This document shows, one piece after another, positions 4,593 through 5,463 of a DNA stretch of 5,463 nt (within the stretch, counting starts at the first letter, position 1; each line of letters begins with the position of its first letter). The DNA comes from Actinomycetes bacterium (GTDB lineage Bacteria; Actinomycetota; Actinomycetes; Propionibacteriales; Nocardioidaceae), in NCBI GenBank assembly GCA_023417775.1, contig JAEZEJ010000134.1, positions 1-5,463 on the forward strand. The letters run 5' to 3'. Made by a program: the position numbers and the translations under genes. The notes beneath the pieces are model-generated. The model searched no databases and had not been told where the DNA came from. It was given only the letters and a program-made list of their open reading frames with translations.

Positions 4593-5399
4593 ATGAGGAA
4601 GCTCTTGACCGCCCTGCTGGCCACGCTGGCCCTGTTGTTCGTCTCCGCCTGTGGATCAGATGATTCCGGCGGCGGCTCCGGTTCCTCCGAGGGGGTGGGC
4701 GAGAACAAGGATGTCGAGCTGACTCAGGAGAACTTCGCCGAGGAGATCTCCAAGGCGCAGCTGGACGCCGGCACCGCGCACATGGCCATGACCATGGACC
4801 TGATGGGCACCCCGGTCACCATGGAGGGCGACACGGTCCTCGCCGAGGATCCCGCCGAGGTGGCGATGTCGATCGCCATGGACATGGAGGGCATGGGCGC
4901 TCCCGAGGGCACCAAGATGGACATGCGGATGGTCGACCAGGTCATCTACATGAACATGGGCCAGATGACCCAGGACAAGTTCGTCAAGATCGACCTCACC
5001 GACGAGTCCAACCCGCTCGGCGCGCAGTTCGGGGACATCCTCGACCAGTCCAACCCCGCCGCGCAGATCGAGGCGATGAACGACGCCATCACCTCCTTCG
5101 AGGAGGCTGGCGACGGCGGCGAGATCGACGGCGTCTCGACCACCAAGTACAACCTGACGCTCGATGCCGCCTCCATGCTGGAGGCGCAGGGCCAGGACAC
5201 GGTCGGCGCTCCGGAGACCTTCGACTACGTCATGTACATCGGCGAGGACAACCTCCCGCGCCAGATGGACATCGAGATCCCGGGCATGGGCACCTCGACC
5301 ATCGAGTGGAGCAAGTGGGGCGAGGACGTCTCGATCGACGCGCCCGCCGATGACGAGATCACCGACGAGGATCCGTTCGCGGGCATGGCCGGCAGCTGA
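4593..5399 (+). CDS. Exported lipoprotein, LppX/LprG-like (actinobacterial)
   Basis: Predicted to be exported and lipid-anchored on the outer face of the cytoplasmic membrane. The 268-residue protein starts with a classic lipoprotein signal: basic MRK, a hydrophobic stretch (4-16) and a lipobox VSAC with lipidated C20. A Ser/Gly/Asp-rich flexible linker follows (21-40). The body (about 42-250) has alternating short polar/hydrophobic strands and the landmarks GTAHMAM, MRMVDQVIYMNMG, KFVKIDL and DNLPRQMDIEI. These resemble the mycobacterial LppX/LprA/LprF/LprG half-barrel family, whose characterised members bind acylated lipids; the assignment is from memory of family sequences. Residues 64-125 contain 15 methionines. 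The C-terminus is acidic (DADDEITDEDPF region). The start is ATG 4593, because the signal peptide begins there and the open frame upstream overlaps rplA. A similar lipoprotein gene lies between rplA and rplJ in other actinobacteria, as I recall. The ligand and role are unknown. Confidence 0.85.
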   Translation: MRKLLTALLATLALLFVSACGSDDSGGGSGSSEGVGENKDVELTQENFAEEISKAQLDAGTAHMAMTMDLMGTPVTMEGDTVLAEDPAEVAMSIAMDMEGMGAPEGTKMDMRMVDQVIYMNMGQMTQDKFVKIDLTDESNPLGAQFGDILDQSNPAAQIEAMNDAITSFEEAGDGGEIDGVSTTKYNLTLDAASMLEAQGQDTVGAPETFDYVMYIGEDNLPRQMDIEIPGMGTSTIEWSKWGEDVSIDAPADDEITDEDPFAGMAGS

Positions 5400-5418
5400 T
5401 CTGAACGCGAGGAAGGGC

Positions 5419-5463
5419 GGGGGCCCCCCCCCCCGGCCCCCCCGGGCGGGGGGGGGGGGGGCC
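5419..5463. repeat. Homopolymer-rich G/C tract, probably a distorted terminator or sequencing artefact
   Basis: After the lipoprotein stop the sequence becomes almost pure runs: G5 (5419-5423), C11 (5424-5434), GG, C7 (5437-5443), GGG, C, G14 (5448-5461), CC. A real GC-rich terminator stem after the lipoprotein gene is plausible, but a 14-base G run beside an 11-base C run is typical of failed base calling or misassembly at a hard hairpin or read end. The exact bases should not be trusted. Confidence 0.6.

Noticed and set aside
3221..4708. A 495-codon minus-strand open frame over rplK, rplA and the lipoprotein start
   Set aside because: It is antisense to conserved ribosomal-protein genes, its composition is that of a shadow frame, and it overlaps a terminator and promoter.

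Overview
The window looks like a chromosomal segment of a high-GC Gram-positive bacterium (Actinomycetota). The sequence is strongly G+C rich with G/C-biased third codon positions. SecE is the short single-helix type, NusG has an acidic N-terminal extension, and the aspartate aminotransferase is the class Ic type typical of actinobacteria. From memory of family sequences, the proteins resemble those of Nocardioides and relatives; this placement is an inference, not a database result.

Layout: the left third (1-1935) is read leftwards. It holds the class Ic aspartate aminotransferase gene, followed 15 bp later by the N-terminal 209 codons of an adenosine deaminase-family gene that runs off the left edge. 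A 121-bp divergent intergenic region (1936-2056) follows. The rest is read rightwards: tRNA-Trp(CCA), secE, nusG, rplK, rplA, a terminator-like hairpin, then a separate gene for an exported lipoprotein (4593-5399). The last 45 bases are an extreme homopolymer-rich G/C tract that looks at least partly artefactual.

How the genes work together: secE (translocon subunit), nusG (transcription elongation factor) and rplK/rplA (proteins L11 and L1 of the large ribosomal subunit) form the conserved bacterial transcription, translation and secretion cluster that normally continues into rplJ-rplL-rpoBC. The tRNA-Trp gene lies 35 bp before secE and probably shares its transcript. The lipoprotein gene sits where actinobacterial genomes often carry one, between rplA and rplJ, and appears to have its own promoter and a leaderless mRNA.

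The gene content is ordinary housekeeping. The notable material is between genes: a perfect 9-bp hairpin across the nusG stop codon, a nested three-tier hairpin in the rplK leader, a two-helix element with an asymmetric internal loop between rplK and rplA that resembles an L1-binding site, and a canonical promoter placed so that transcription of the lipoprotein gene should start at its ATG. I found no mobile element, CRISPR array, phage gene or clear novel system.
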